64,000 bases of DNA, taken from the NCBI RefSeq assembly GCF_011682055.1, contig NZ_JAAQOM010000006.1, positions 186,001 to 250,000 of the forward strand, in the 5' to 3' direction. Below, in pieces: positions 32,145-41,557 of this stretch. The first letter of the stretch is position 1; each line of letters opens with the position of its first letter. The notes below the pieces were generated by a model that was given only the letters and a program-made list of their open reading frames with translations, was not told where the DNA came from and ran no database searches. The DNA is from Telluria antibiotica. GTDB taxonomy: Bacteria; Pseudomonadota; Gammaproteobacteria; Burkholderiales; Burkholderiaceae_D. The translations under genes were made by a program, and so were the position numbers.

Positions 32145-32225
32145 GCGGGGATGCTAACCGCCACCGCACGGCCGCGCGCGTCGAATTTGTTCCAAACCGT
32201 AACGGCCGGAACACCTCTTTCCCGG

Positions 32226-34421
32226 TCACATCTTCATCTCGAGGTTCAGGCCCACGCGCGTCGCGCCCCGCTGCCAGTTGGCCTGGCGCGACAGCCCGCC
32301 CGCGTCGTCGTAGGTGCTCTCGGACACCATGTCCATGCCGAGGATGTTGTTCAGCGTGAAGCGCAGCTGGAGGTGCGCATCGACCCTCCACGCGGCGTAC
32401 GCGTCGACGTCGCGCCGCGTCTGCTGGCGGCGCCTCTGCGCCTCCGAGACGCGCGCCCAGCCGCCGCGCTGGTACGCCATGCTGGCGCCGAGACTGAGAC
32501 GGTCGTGCCGGTAGTCGACACCGGCGTTCGCCGACAGCGGCGTCTGCCCATCGAGACGATTGTCGGGGCCGGGCACGGTCGACACGGTCGACCAGTTGCG
32601 CGCGACGCTCGCCCGGACCTCGACGCCGGCCGCGCGCGGATCGAGCATGCGCAGCGGCACCTTGAACTCGGCCTCCAGCGAATGCACGCGCGCGCCGCCG
32701 TCGTTCAGCGGACGGTAGACCCAGCGGCCATCCTCGTCGAGATCGAGCCGCGTGCGGATGTAGTCGCCGATGAGGCGCTGCGTGCCGCTGACGGACACCA
32801 TCCCGCCTTCCGGCCAGTACTGCTCGAACGCGACGTCGATGCCGTTCGCCAGCTCCGGGCGCAGGCCGGGATTGCCGCTGGAGTCCGCGCTGAAGCGGGT
32901 GTTCAGCGCCGCCAGGTAGCGACGCGCCGTCAGCTGGTCGACGGTGGGCGCCTTGTACGTCCGCGTGTACGCGAACCGCATCTGCCGCCCGCTGGCGCCG
33001 GGGAATTTGTACAGCGCCTGCGCGACGGGGCTCAGCACGTGGCTGTTCGACGCGGTCTCCGGCGCATCCGTCGCCGTGCTGTCCGTGCGCACGCCTTCCC
33101 AGCGCCCGCCCAGGTAGACGGACAACTGCTTGTCGATGCTCCACTCGTCCTGCGCGAACCCCGCGAGGCGCGTCACCTGGGGCTGGAAGCCTTCGCCGAC
33201 GTGCAGGGGTGCCCCGTCGTCCTGCTGCTCGTGGCGGTCGAGCGTATCGTCGTTGCGCTGGCGGCTCGCGTCGATGCCCGTCACGAACGAATGGCCGTCG
33301 AACAGCGAACGCGTGAACTTGGCGCGGAACGACGTGCGGCGCGGGCGGTACACGGTGTCCCAGTCGCGCGCGAGGTGGTGAGCCGCGCCCGCGGAAAAAT
33401 AATCCGTCGCGTTGTCGTTGTCGTCGCGGCTGCGCTCGCCTGACAGACTCACGTCCAGCTTGCCGCCGCCGACTTTCGCGATCCAGCCGATCTCGCCCCG
33501 CATCATCCATTGCTTGCCGGTCGAACGGCCCGGCATGTCGATCCAGTCCGGGTCGCCAAACGAGCCGACGCGGTTGTCGTTGTGGGTGAACGACGTCCAC
33601 GCGTGGCTGCTCGCCTGCAGGCCGGCCGACAGGTTGAGCTCGTTGTCGTCGTCGATCTTCCAGTTCGCGCGCGGGAACAGCACGGCGCCGCGATACGGGC
33701 CGCCGCCGCGGTACGTGGCCACACGCGCCTGCGCGAGCATGCCATCCGGCAGCGTGAGGGTGTCCGTGCGGGTCGACTCGAATTCGTTGTGGCCCGCGAA
33801 CGCCGTCCCGTTCACGGTGTACGACAGCCGGCCCACCCGCTCTCCCCACGTGCCGCCCGCCGAGGCGCTGCGCTGCTGCGGCGAGCGCGCGACGTTCAGC
33901 CGGAAGTCGCGCTGCGGCTTGGTCACGACCTTGCGCAGCACGATGTTGATCGTGCCCGCGATGGCCTGCATCGAGTACTCGGCGCTCGCCGCGCGGATCA
34001 CCTCGATGCGTTCGATCTGGTCCGGCGTCAGCGCCTCCAGCGAAAAGCCCGGCGGCGGGCGGTCGCCGTTCACGAGGATCTGTGTGTAGCCGGCGCCGAG
34101 GCCGCGCATGCGGATCGTGCGGTCCGTCACGGTGACGCCGGGCGCGCGCTTCAACACGTCGAAGATATTGTCGTCGCCGTATTTGCGGATCTCTTCCGCG
34201 CTCAGCACGGTCTTGCTGGCCGTGTCGTCGCGGCGCGGATCATAGTTGGCCGCGCTGCCCTTCACTTCCACGCGCGGAATCGCCTTGTCCTTGGCGGCGG
34301 ACGTCGGGTCCGCCTTGGCGTCGGCGTCGGCCTGGACGGTCTGCGCTGTGGATTGCGCACTGGCGATGAGGGGACAGGCGAACGCGGCGGCGATGGCGAT
34401 GCGGAGAGCGGTGGGATGCAT
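32226..34421 (-). CDS. TonB-dependent receptor
   Basis: A 731-residue outer-membrane receptor with a Sec signal (residues 1-23, ending ASA), a plug domain (about 60-190; DDTASKTVLSAEEIRKYGDD, MRGLGAGYTQILVNGDRPPP) and a 22-strand barrel. The plug has the RGLG-type loop and ends TINIVLRKV. This is the compact siderophore/unknown-ligand type (FepA/CirA-like plug with an outer-membrane-protein-beta-barrel family C-terminus); the ligand cannot be told. I prefer the ATG at 34421, which directly opens the signal peptide; an ATG at 34475 adds 18 residues. A TetR gene lies 103 bp upstream on the same strand. Confidence 0.9.
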   Translation of the reverse strand: MHPTALRIAIAAAFACPLIASAQSTAQTVQADADAKADPTSAAKDKAIPRVEVKGSAANYDPRRDDTASKTVLSAEEIRKYGDDNIFDVLKRAPGVTVTDRTIRMRGLGAGYTQILVNGDRPPPGFSLEALTPDQIERIEVIRAASAEYSMQAIAGTINIVLRKVVTKPQRDFRLNVARSPQQRSASAGGTWGERVGRLSYTVNGTAFAGHNEFESTRTDTLTLPDGMLAQARVATYRGGGPYRGAVLFPRANWKIDDDNELNLSAGLQASSHAWTSFTHNDNRVGSFGDPDWIDMPGRSTGKQWMMRGEIGWIAKVGGGKLDVSLSGERSRDDNDNATDYFSAGAAHHLARDWDTVYRPRRTSFRAKFTRSLFDGHSFVTGIDASRQRNDDTLDRHEQQDDGAPLHVGEGFQPQVTRLAGFAQDEWSIDKQLSVYLGGRWEGVRTDSTATDAPETASNSHVLSPVAQALYKFPGASGRQMRFAYTRTYKAPTVDQLTARRYLAALNTRFSADSSGNPGLRPELANGIDVAFEQYWPEGGMVSVSGTQRLIGDYIRTRLDLDEDGRWVYRPLNDGGARVHSLEAEFKVPLRMLDPRAAGVEVRASVARNWSTVSTVPGPDNRLDGQTPLSANAGVDYRHDRLSLGASMAYQRGGWARVSEAQRRRQQTRRDVDAYAAWRVDAHLQLRFTLNNILGMDMVSESTYDDAGGLSRQANWQRGATRVGLNLEMKM

Positions 34422-34524
34422 TGAACTCGTGGACGATGGCGTCAATACGCTTGCCGCTGCGGCAGGCGCACTCATATTAGTTCACTAGCTTAACAAATTC
34501 CGGCGGATGCAAGGGCTCGCATTG

Positions 34525-35181
34525 TCACGCCGCCGCCAGCCCCGCAAGGATGACGCGGACCGCTGCGTCCACGAAGGCTTCCGGCGCACCGACGTCGTCG
34601 CTCGTCACCACGCCGTTGGCGGCCAGCAGGGTGAAGCCGTGAATGTGGGCCCATAACAGGCCCAGGACCTCCTTTGCGGGACGCCCTCGCGGCAACTCCC
34701 CCGCCAACTGGGCGTGGCGGACGATGCGCAGCAGGATGGCGCGCGTGCGCTCGAGCGAGGGCAACGGCCGCGCCCTCTCCCACAGTCCGCGGTCGGTGCC
34801 GAACATCACCTGGGCATAGGCCCGGTGATCGACGGCGAATCCGTAATAGCATGCGCAGGCGGCGACGATCTGGCGGCGCGAGTCGTGCGGGTGGCGCGCG
34901 GCCGCGTCTTCCAGCGCCGCCGCGAGCAGTCCGAAGCCGATGTCGCCGATCCGGTCCAGCAATAGCTGCTTCGAGCGGAAATGCCGATACGGCGCCATAT
35001 GCGAAATGCCGGCCGCGGCGGCGACGTCGCGGAACGTGATGTCGTTCGGGTCGCGGCTCTGCATCAGGTCGAGGAACGTCGCCACGATCAGTTCGGGGAA
35101 GTTGCGCCCGCGGGCACCGGATCCCGTGCCCGCCTGCGGCTGCCGCGCCCCCATCGTGTCCGTCTGTACCTTCGTCGCCAT
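34525..35181 (-). CDS. TetR-family transcriptional regulator
   Basis: A 218-residue regulator with an N-terminal helix-turn-helix (about 28-75: ITFRDVAAAAGISHMAPYRH, FRSKQLLLDRI) and a TetR_C-type helical domain. The WHG-like segment GLLWAHIHGFTLLAANG is typical of the group with that C-terminal domain. It precedes the TonB receptor on the same strand and may control it. Ligand unknown. Confidence 0.9.
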   Translation of the reverse strand: MATKVQTDTMGARQPQAGTGSGARGRNFPELIVATFLDLMQSRDPNDITFRDVAAAAGISHMAPYRHFRSKQLLLDRIGDIGFGLLAAALEDAAARHPHDSRRQIVAACACYYGFAVDHRAYAQVMFGTDRGLWERARPLPSLERTRAILLRIVRHAQLAGELPRGRPAKEVLGLLWAHIHGFTLLAANGVVTSDDVGAPEAFVDAAVRVILAGLAAA

Positions 35182-35342
35182 CTGGTCCTCCGACGACCCA
35201 TTCTACGCTCATGCGTAAGACAGCGCCAGAAACGCGGGAATCGTGCGAATTCAGCCATAGCGGGTCACGGATGTGGTCGTCATCCCTCAAGCACCCTTGA
35301 TTTGGCGAAATATCCGTTCCCTCAAGATATAATCGGAACGCC

Positions 35343-38300
35343 ATGCTGTCGCGCCGCCTACTATCCTTGCTGATCGCCCTCATGCTGTTCGCGGCAGGCG
35401 GCCGCGCGTCCGCCGGGACCACGTACACCTTCGGGGGCAACGCCACGGTCGGCAGTTGCGCGCTGGCGGGCGCCACGTACACGTGCGCCGCCCTGCCGCT
35501 GACCTTGTGGGACGATGCGATGGTCATCGCCAGCGGCTACACGGTCAACGTCACGTCGAACGTAAGCTTCAGTTCGACGCAGAGCCTGGCCATGAGCGGC
35601 AGCGCCGTCCTGTCCAGCACGGGCGACCTCGACATCGGGGGCATCAACGGCAACAACTTGAACATCGTCGGCGGCACGCTCGTCGCCGCGAAGACGTTCA
35701 CCGTGGGCAGCCAGGCGCAGTCCCTCAGCGCGAACATCCAGGCCGGCAATGCGAAACTGGGCTCCGGGTCCGGCCTGACGATCAACGGCAACGTCACGGC
35801 GACGGGCACCGTCGACATCGCCACGCATGCCGTCATCAACGGCACGATCACGGGCGCCACCGTGAACGCGCAACCGGGTGCGAGCCTGAACGGCAACATC
35901 ACCGCCAGCAATTCGTTCACGCTCGGCTCGCAAGGCTCCGTCGTCGGCAACATCACGGCGCCCGTCGTCAGCCTGTTGCCCGCCCAGTCAGACATCACGG
36001 GCAACATCACGGCCTCGGTGTCGCTGGAACTCGGTTCGCACGTGAACGTCGAGGGCGACGTGACGACGGGCACCCTGACGCTCGATGCGTCCGATTCGAT
36101 CATCGACGGCAACGCGACCGTGGACAGCGCCATTCTGGAAGCGCATTCCCGCGTCACTAAAACCATCTACTGCAAGGGCGGCACGCGGCCCGGCCAGTGC
36201 GACTGCGTGACGAACAACAGCCACTACGAGATCGACACCGTCGGTGGCCCGCATTGCGAAGGCAAGACCGTCCCGCTGGACCACTTCATGATCGGCTACG
36301 ACGCAACGGCCAGCGTCTGCGCGCCGGCGACAGTGACCATCACTGCATGCGCCAACGCGGCCTGCACGGCGACGTATGGCGGCGGCGCCTCCGTGACGCT
36401 GGCGCCGACGGGCCAGACGGTCGCCATGCCGTCGGGCGTCGTCCAGGCAAGCGTCGCCTATACGCAGGCGGGCACCAACGTCCTCGCCATCTCCAGCCCG
36501 TCCACGCCGGCGCGGACCGTATGCTGGCGCAACGGCGACGCGGCGCCCGGCGCCGATTGCCAGGTCACCGTCGCGAAGTCGGGCTACGTCCTGACGCCCA
36601 GCAGCACCGGGTTCTTTGCCGAAAACCAGGTGAAGCAAGATCAGGACACGCTGACCCTCGCCGCCGTCCGCTACGACGATGCCACGAAGGCCTGCACGTC
36701 CCTCTTCGGTAACGTGTCGCGCAACGTCACGTTCACGTGCGGCTACGCCGACACGACGACGCCCGGCATCCTGCCCGTGCGGCTGAACGGCGTCGCGCTC
36801 AACGCGGCGCAGAACGCGGGCGCCGCATGCGACGGCACCGGCCGCACGATCAACGTGACGTTCGGCCAGGACGGCACCGCGCCGCTCAAAATCCAGTACG
36901 CGGACGCCGGCAGGGTCACCGTGACCGCGACCGACAGCGGTCCGAACAGTCCTGGCTCGGCGACGACGACGGCCACCTTCGCCCCGGCCGCATTCCGGGT
37001 CGCGCTCGGCGCGAACAGCCGCTACGTGGCGGGCGATGCATTCGCGGCCACCGTGACGGCCGTGAACGGCCTCGGCGCGACGACGCGCAAGTTCGGCACG
37101 GAAGTGCCGGCGGAAAGCGCGGTACTCGCCGCCGTCCGCTGCCAGCCCGGCACCGGCAACGGCCTGCTCGACCAGTCGTCGACGATCAGCGGCGGCGTGC
37201 AGACGTTCGCGCTGAAGTGGAGCGAAGTGGGCACGATCGACCTCGCGGCGACGCTTGCGGACGCGAACGGCTATCTCGGCAGCGGCCTGCAACCGGCGGC
37301 CGCAACGACCAACACGGCCGGCATCGGCTGCACGGGCTTGGCGGGGCGCTTCATTCCCGCGTACTTCGCGGTCACTGCCGATCCGGACTGGAAACGGACG
37401 GTCTCGGGCGGCACGCAACTGCAGTACTACTCGGGCGAACCGGCCATGAAGGTGAAAGTGACCGCCTACAGCAGGGGCGGTAGCGTGACCTATAACTATG
37501 CCGGCGCCAACGCCCGCGACGTGACCTTCTCCGCGCTCGACGCGACGGGCACCAAGCCGATCGGCAACGGACGCTTCAGCCGTTCGGCCACGTACCCGGC
37601 CGGCGACACGACGGGCACGGCGCAGCTGCGCGCCAACGACTTCGTCGCCGGCGTGGGCACGTGGACGGGCAGCTACACGTTCACGACGAGCCCCACGGCG
37701 CCCACGCGCGTGCTCGTGCGCGCAACGGACACCGACAACGCCAGTTCGGCCCCGCCGCCCTGTCCCGCACTTCCATGCGCGGCACAGCCTGCCGAGCCCG
37801 TCGTTATGGTCCGCAGCGGCCGCGTGCACATCGCGAACGCGTACGGCAACGCGACCGGCCTGCTCAAGATTCCCGTGAACATCGAGTACTACACGGGCCA
37901 GACGTGGGTCCGCAACTTCGAGGACACGACCACGACGTTCGGCGCGGGCGCCGTGTCCCTGGGCCGCACGGCCAACCCGATCACGATCGCGCTGCCGCCA
38001 TTCGCCAACGGCGCCACCACGCTCGGCCTGACGCCGGCCGCGGGCTCGCCACGCACCAGCGTCCCGTTCGCGCTCAACCTCGGCACGGGCACGGGCCCCA
38101 ACACGTCGTGCTACTACGTGGCCGCGACGGGCACCGCGCCGTCCAGCATGACCGACAGCACGGGCGCCGGCCTGCCGTTCCTGCGCAGCGCCGATCCATC
38201 GTGCGGCAAGACGAACGTCGACCCGTCCGCGATGGCCACCTTCGGCATCTTCGCGCCGGAGACGAAGCGCATCATCCACATGCGCGAGGTGTACCGGTGA
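35343..38300 (+). CDS. mshQ: MSHA biogenesis protein MshQ (DUF6701)
   Basis: A 985-residue exported protein with a signal peptide (residues 1-24, ending RASA). Residues 25-270 are a repetitive beta-helix-like region with many short N-G-x-V/I-T repeats (INGNVTATG, LNGNITASN, VVGNITAPV, ITGNITASV), typical of bactofilin-like or adhesin folds. Residues 300-985 form the DUF6701 domain with conserved cysteines. MshQ is linked to the mannose-sensitive haemagglutinin type IV pilus; the exact role is unclear, possibly tip adhesin. Here it is the first gene of the cluster, not the last as in Vibrio cholerae. Its stop overlaps the next start as GTGA. A TATAAT lies only 9 bp before the start. Confidence 0.88.
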   Translation: MLSRRLLSLLIALMLFAAGGRASAGTTYTFGGNATVGSCALAGATYTCAALPLTLWDDAMVIASGYTVNVTSNVSFSSTQSLAMSGSAVLSSTGDLDIGGINGNNLNIVGGTLVAAKTFTVGSQAQSLSANIQAGNAKLGSGSGLTINGNVTATGTVDIATHAVINGTITGATVNAQPGASLNGNITASNSFTLGSQGSVVGNITAPVVSLLPAQSDITGNITASVSLELGSHVNVEGDVTTGTLTLDASDSIIDGNATVDSAILEAHSRVTKTIYCKGGTRPGQCDCVTNNSHYEIDTVGGPHCEGKTVPLDHFMIGYDATASVCAPATVTITACANAACTATYGGGASVTLAPTGQTVAMPSGVVQASVAYTQAGTNVLAISSPSTPARTVCWRNGDAAPGADCQVTVAKSGYVLTPSSTGFFAENQVKQDQDTLTLAAVRYDDATKACTSLFGNVSRNVTFTCGYADTTTPGILPVRLNGVALNAAQNAGAACDGTGRTINVTFGQDGTAPLKIQYADAGRVTVTATDSGPNSPGSATTTATFAPAAFRVALGANSRYVAGDAFAATVTAVNGLGATTRKFGTEVPAESAVLAAVRCQPGTGNGLLDQSSTISGGVQTFALKWSEVGTIDLAATLADANGYLGSGLQPAAATTNTAGIGCTGLAGRFIPAYFAVTADPDWKRTVSGGTQLQYYSGEPAMKVKVTAYSRGGSVTYNYAGANARDVTFSALDATGTKPIGNGRFSRSATYPAGDTTGTAQLRANDFVAGVGTWTGSYTFTTSPTAPTRVLVRATDTDNASSAPPPCPALPCAAQPAEPVVMVRSGRVHIANAYGNATGLLKIPVNIEYYTGQTWVRNFEDTTTTFGAGAVSLGRTANPITIALPPFANGATTLGLTPAAGSPRTSVPFALNLGTGTGPNTSCYYVAATGTAPSSMTDSTGAGLPFLRSADPSCGKTNVDPSAMATFGIFAPETKRIIHMREVYR

Positions 38301-38788
38301 TCCCCCGCGCGCGCGCGGCCGGCTTCACGATGGTCGAACTGGTCGTCGTGATGATCCTCGTCGGCGTGCTGGCCGCGATCGGCATCCCGCGCCTGATGGG
38401 CGACAAGGGCATGCAGGCGGCCGTGTTCGGCGACCAGGTCGCGAGCGGGCTGCGGCGCGCGCAAAAGATCGCGACGGGCCATCGCCGCGTCGTGTGCGCG
38501 ACGGTCGGGACGCAGGCCGTGATCCTCCGCATGAATGCGTGCGCCCCCGGGGGCCTTGCCATCGGCGGCGTGGACGACGGCGACTTCGCGACGACCGACA
38601 GCGCCTTGAGCGCGGCGTCGACGGTCGCCACCCTGTACTTCCAGCCGGACGGCCGCATCACGACGGACGCCGCCGGCACGACGGCGGCCACCGCGGCCAT
38701 CGCCATCGGCTTCGCAGGCACGAGCGGGGGCCTGCCGACGACGGTCCGCACCATCAACGTGGAAGGGACGACCGGCTATGTTGAATAG
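38297..38788 (+). CDS. mshC: MSHA-type minor pseudopilin (GspH/MshC-like)
   Basis: A 163-residue type IV prepilin. The class III cleavage site is AG|FTMVELVVVM with the conserved Glu at +5; the hydrophobic N-terminal helix follows, then a GspH-like globular domain with two cysteines. It starts with GTG inside the mshQ stop codon (GTGA), so translation is coupled. By order and similarity it corresponds to mshC, a minor pilin placed at the pilus tip or needed for assembly. The symbol is assigned from gene order and is not certain. Confidence 0.85.
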   Translation: MIPRARAAGFTMVELVVVMILVGVLAAIGIPRLMGDKGMQAAVFGDQVASGLRRAQKIATGHRRVVCATVGTQAVILRMNACAPGGLAIGGVDDGDFATTDSALSAASTVATLYFQPDGRITTDAAGTTAATAAIAIGFAGTSGGLPTTVRTINVEGTTGYVE

Positions 38789-39272
38789 GCACAGGCGCAG
38801 CGCGGGCGTCACGCTCGTCGAACTGATCGTCGCCCTCGTCATCATCGGCGTGGCGCTCGCGGGCATGGTCGCCGTGTACACGGCCACGACGCGCTCCAGC
38901 ACCGATCCCGTGATCGTCCAGCAGATGGAAGCCATCGCCGACAACATGATGGAAGAGATCCTCATGAAACCGTTCGCGCGCCAGCCCGGCATGCCGGTAC
39001 CGGCGGCGGCGGACCGCGCCAGCTACAACACCTTGAGCGATTACGACGGCTACGGCGGGAAGCTACAGGGGATCCGCGACGTGGAAGGCAACCAGATCCC
39101 CGGCCTGGAGCGCTACAACGTCGCCGTCAGCGTCAAGCCGACCGCGCTGACGAACGTGCCGGACGGCGACGCGCTGCGCATCGTCGTCACCGTCACCGTC
39201 ACTGGCAGCTCGACGGATCCTTCGCTGCCGAAACCCATCGTGCTGACCGGCTGGAGGACCAATCCATCATGA
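38778..39272 (+). CDS. mshD: MSHA-type minor pseudopilin (MshD-like)
   Basis: A 164-residue prepilin with cleavage site AG|VTLVELIVALVIIG (Glu at +5) and a globular domain resembling PilV/MshD. Its start lies 11 bp inside the preceding gene. It is probably part of the tip complex together with MshC, MshO and MshP. Symbol by position in the conserved C-D-O-P order. Confidence 0.83.
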   Translation: MLNRHRRSAGVTLVELIVALVIIGVALAGMVAVYTATTRSSTDPVIVQQMEAIADNMMEEILMKPFARQPGMPVPAAADRASYNTLSDYDGYGGKLQGIRDVEGNQIPGLERYNVAVSVKPTALTNVPDGDALRIVVTVTVTGSSTDPSLPKPIVLTGWRTNPS

Positions 39273-40120
39273 CACGCCAGCGCGGCTTCACCCTCGTCGA
39301 ACTGATCGTCGTGATGGTCATCATCGGCGTCATCGCCGGCGTCCTCGTACTGCAGTTGCGGCCCGCCATGCAGTCGTACCTCGCGATCCGCCAGCGCGCC
39401 AACCTCTCGAGCCAGGCCGACGCCGCGCTGCGCCGTATCATCGGCGAGGTGCACACGGCCGTGCCGAACTCGCTGCGCTACTCGTTGGAGTCGCAGCAGA
39501 CCCAATGCATCGAATTCGTGCCGACGAAGGCCGGCGGCCGCTACCGCACGGCGCAGGACTACACGGACGCCAACCAGCCGAAGGGCGCAGCGCTCGTGCC
39601 GGGCGTGCCGGTGACGACGTTCGACACGCTGACGGACGTCGACACGTCCTCGGTCGTGCACGACGACCGCGTCGTCGTAGGCAACGTCAACCGGGACGAC
39701 GTCTATGCCGGCACCAACGTGGGCCTGATCGATAAGGTCGCCGCCGGCACGGCGGGTGTCGCGCGCAGCACGATCACGCTGCAGGCGCCGACCACGTTCC
39801 CGGCCGGCTACGAGGGCGGCCGCTTCCTCGTCGTGCCGAACGCCGAACGGGCCGTCACGTACACGTGCACGATGCCGACGTCGGGCGGCACCGGCACGAT
39901 CGTCCGCGTCACCGGCTACACGCCGAACGCCGCGCCGTGGAAGACCTGCCCGACGGGGCCGGCGATCCTCGTCGCCAAGGTCAGCGACTGCAGCTTCCTG
40001 TACCACGAGAGCGAGGGCGCCACGCAGCAGAGCGGCTACCTGCAACTGCGGCTCGGCCTGACGGACGGCGACGAATCCGTCAAGCTCACGATGGGCGCCC
40101 ACGTGGAGAACGTGCCATGA
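39269..40120 (+). CDS. mshO: MSHA-type minor pseudopilin (MshO/PilW-like)
   Basis: A 283-residue prepilin with cleavage site RG|FTLVELIVVMVIIG and a large globular domain that carries four cysteines, including CTMPTSGGTG and WKTCPTGP. Its length and position match MshO (PilW-like). The ATG overlaps the stop of the preceding gene by 4 bp (ATGA). Confidence 0.86.
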   Translation: MTRQRGFTLVELIVVMVIIGVIAGVLVLQLRPAMQSYLAIRQRANLSSQADAALRRIIGEVHTAVPNSLRYSLESQQTQCIEFVPTKAGGRYRTAQDYTDANQPKGAALVPGVPVTTFDTLTDVDTSSVVHDDRVVVGNVNRDDVYAGTNVGLIDKVAAGTAGVARSTITLQAPTTFPAGYEGGRFLVVPNAERAVTYTCTMPTSGGTGTIVRVTGYTPNAAPWKTCPTGPAILVAKVSDCSFLYHESEGATQQSGYLQLRLGLTDGDESVKLTMGAHVENVP

Positions 40121-40614
40121 CGACCCGGCGCCCGCGCCGGCACGCCGCGCGAGCGGCCGGCTTCGCCTACATCGCGGCCGTCGTCTTCCTCGTCGTGCTC
40201 GCGGGGTTCGCGCTCGCCGCGCTGCGCCTGGCCGACACGGCGCAGGCGACGGCAAGCCAGCAGGTGCTCGGTGCGCGCGCGGGCCACGCCGCGCGCGCCG
40301 GCCTCGAGTGGGCGTTCTACCGCCTGAAGGGGCCCGACGCGAACTGCAATCCGGTGCAGTCGGTCACGCTGGGGGACTTCGTCGCCGACACGGGCTTCAA
40401 GGTCACGCTGACGTGCGACGTGCAGACTTATTCGGAAGGCCAGACGCCCACTGCCGCGCCGCTGAAGAAGAATGTGTTCCAGCTCACGGCCACCGCGTGC
40501 AACGGCACGGCCGCCGCGTGCCCGGACGACTCGGCCGCCGCGGGTGCGGACTACGTCGAACGCAAGCGCAGCGCGTCGATCTGCATCGCGGCCGACGGTA
40601 CCGATTGCTCTTGA
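40117..40614 (+). CDS. mshP: MSHA-type pilus assembly protein (MshP/PilX-like)
   Basis: A 165-residue protein with an N-terminal hydrophobic segment after AG|FAYIAAVVFLVVLAG. As in other MshP/PilX proteins, the Glu at +5 of true pilins is absent. The C-terminal part contains several cysteines. It overlaps mshO by ATGA and closes the five-gene coupled operon. Confidence 0.84.
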   Translation: MTTRRPRRHAARAAGFAYIAAVVFLVVLAGFALAALRLADTAQATASQQVLGARAGHAARAGLEWAFYRLKGPDANCNPVQSVTLGDFVADTGFKVTLTCDVQTYSEGQTPTAAPLKKNVFQLTATACNGTAAACPDDSAAAGADYVERKRSASICIAADGTDCS

Positions 40615-40622
40615 ACCCGGCC

Positions 40623-41219
40623 ATGTCGACACAGGCACCGCGCCGTTTTCAACCTTCGCTGACCGCGTTCGACGCGCTGCTGACGGACGGCCGCAGCCGC
40701 GGCGTCGAAGGCTGGCGGCGCGGCGCGCTGGAATTCCTGTGGTTCGGCATCAAGGAGGCCCGCGCCTGCCTGTTCGCAGGGATGGTCTTCACCGCGGTGC
40801 TGCTCGTGCCCCGCGCGGGCGTGTTCGGCGTGCCGCGCTACGACCTGCTGCTCGTGGCGGCGCTGGTGGCGGCGCTGATCTACCTAAATTTCTTCACGCA
40901 CCATGCGCTGGGGGATGCGCGCTGGTACCTGGCAGCCATCGCGCTGGGACTCTACGCGGGCACGACGGTCGCCTTCCGCCCGCTGGACCGCGAGCGGGGC
41001 ATACCGTTATTGCTGGGGTTCGTGCTGATCGGGTTCTTCGTCTGGCTTGCGGAGAACGTCAGCACCTTCTGGGGGTTGTGGCGTTATCCGAACCAGCTGG
41101 GCACCTGGTCGGCCGTCCACGTCAGCAAGTGGAGTTCGTGGTCGCTACTGGTCATCATGACGTTCACGATCGTCGCGAACCTGAAACACATCAAAGCGCG
41201 GATCCATGTGCCAGACTGA
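40623..41219 (+). CDS. DUF817-family membrane protein, apparently lacking its central core
   Basis: A 198-residue membrane protein with about five hydrophobic segments. The beginning (EFLWFGIKEARACLFAGMVF, RYDLLLVAAL) and the end (IYLNFFTHHALGD, RGIPLLLGFVLIGFFVWLAE, ENVSTFWGLWRYPNQLG, SKWSSWSLLVI) agree with DUF817 proteins, but the segment between RYDLLLVAAL and IYLNFFTHH is nearly absent. In full-length relatives some 70-80 residues lie there, including the segment with SWxYPE and FMYAAVGSY. The reading frame is unbroken, so this is an in-frame deletion or a short lineage variant. Function of the family is unknown. It begins 8 bp after mshP. Confidence 0.75.
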   Translation: MSTQAPRRFQPSLTAFDALLTDGRSRGVEGWRRGALEFLWFGIKEARACLFAGMVFTAVLLVPRAGVFGVPRYDLLLVAALVAALIYLNFFTHHALGDARWYLAAIALGLYAGTTVAFRPLDRERGIPLLLGFVLIGFFVWLAENVSTFWGLWRYPNQLGTWSAVHVSKWSSWSLLVIMTFTIVANLKHIKARIHVPD

Positions 41220-41346
41220 GACCCTTCGCGAACGCCATCGCGACGGGCAAGGCGCACAGCACGATCATCACGCCGATGCGCACGCGGCGGGCGCGCTGCT
41301 TCTGTTCCACCAAGCGCGAAACGCGGAATCCTGCATCGTGGTTCAT
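41191..41346 (-). CDS. Small single-helix membrane protein, 51 residues
   Basis: A reading frame too short for usual gene calling: it begins MNHDAGFRVSRLVEQKQRAR and has one hydrophobic helix (about 24-40, IGVMIVLCALPVAMAFA). AAAGGA lies 6 bp before the ATG, a strong ribosome binding site. The charge pattern (basic before the helix) predicts the N-terminus in the cytoplasm. Its 3' end overlaps the convergent DUF817-like gene by 29 bp. No family recognised. Confidence 0.55.
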   Translation of the reverse strand: MNHDAGFRVSRLVEQKQRARRVRIGVMIVLCALPVAMAFAKGLSLAHGSAL

Positions 41347-41557
41347 GGAAGTCCTTTCAGGTGTTATGTATTAGCCAATCATAATATGGAGCTCGACAAA
41401 CCCGCGACACGAATGGTTGTCTCCCCTATCCGATGCCACCCGGACAATTCAAATTGCGCTCGGGTAAAAGATCAGATTACACCTCCTGGCTATACAAATC
41501 CATGCGGCAGATTCACACTCGATCGAAAATCATAAAATCGTCTGTTTTTATCCACGC

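Noticed and set aside
35328..35333. TATAAT as the -10 of a leaderless mshQ message
   Set aside because: There is no -35 hexamer at 16-18 bp, and a weak GGAA binding site precedes the ATG; the match may be chance.
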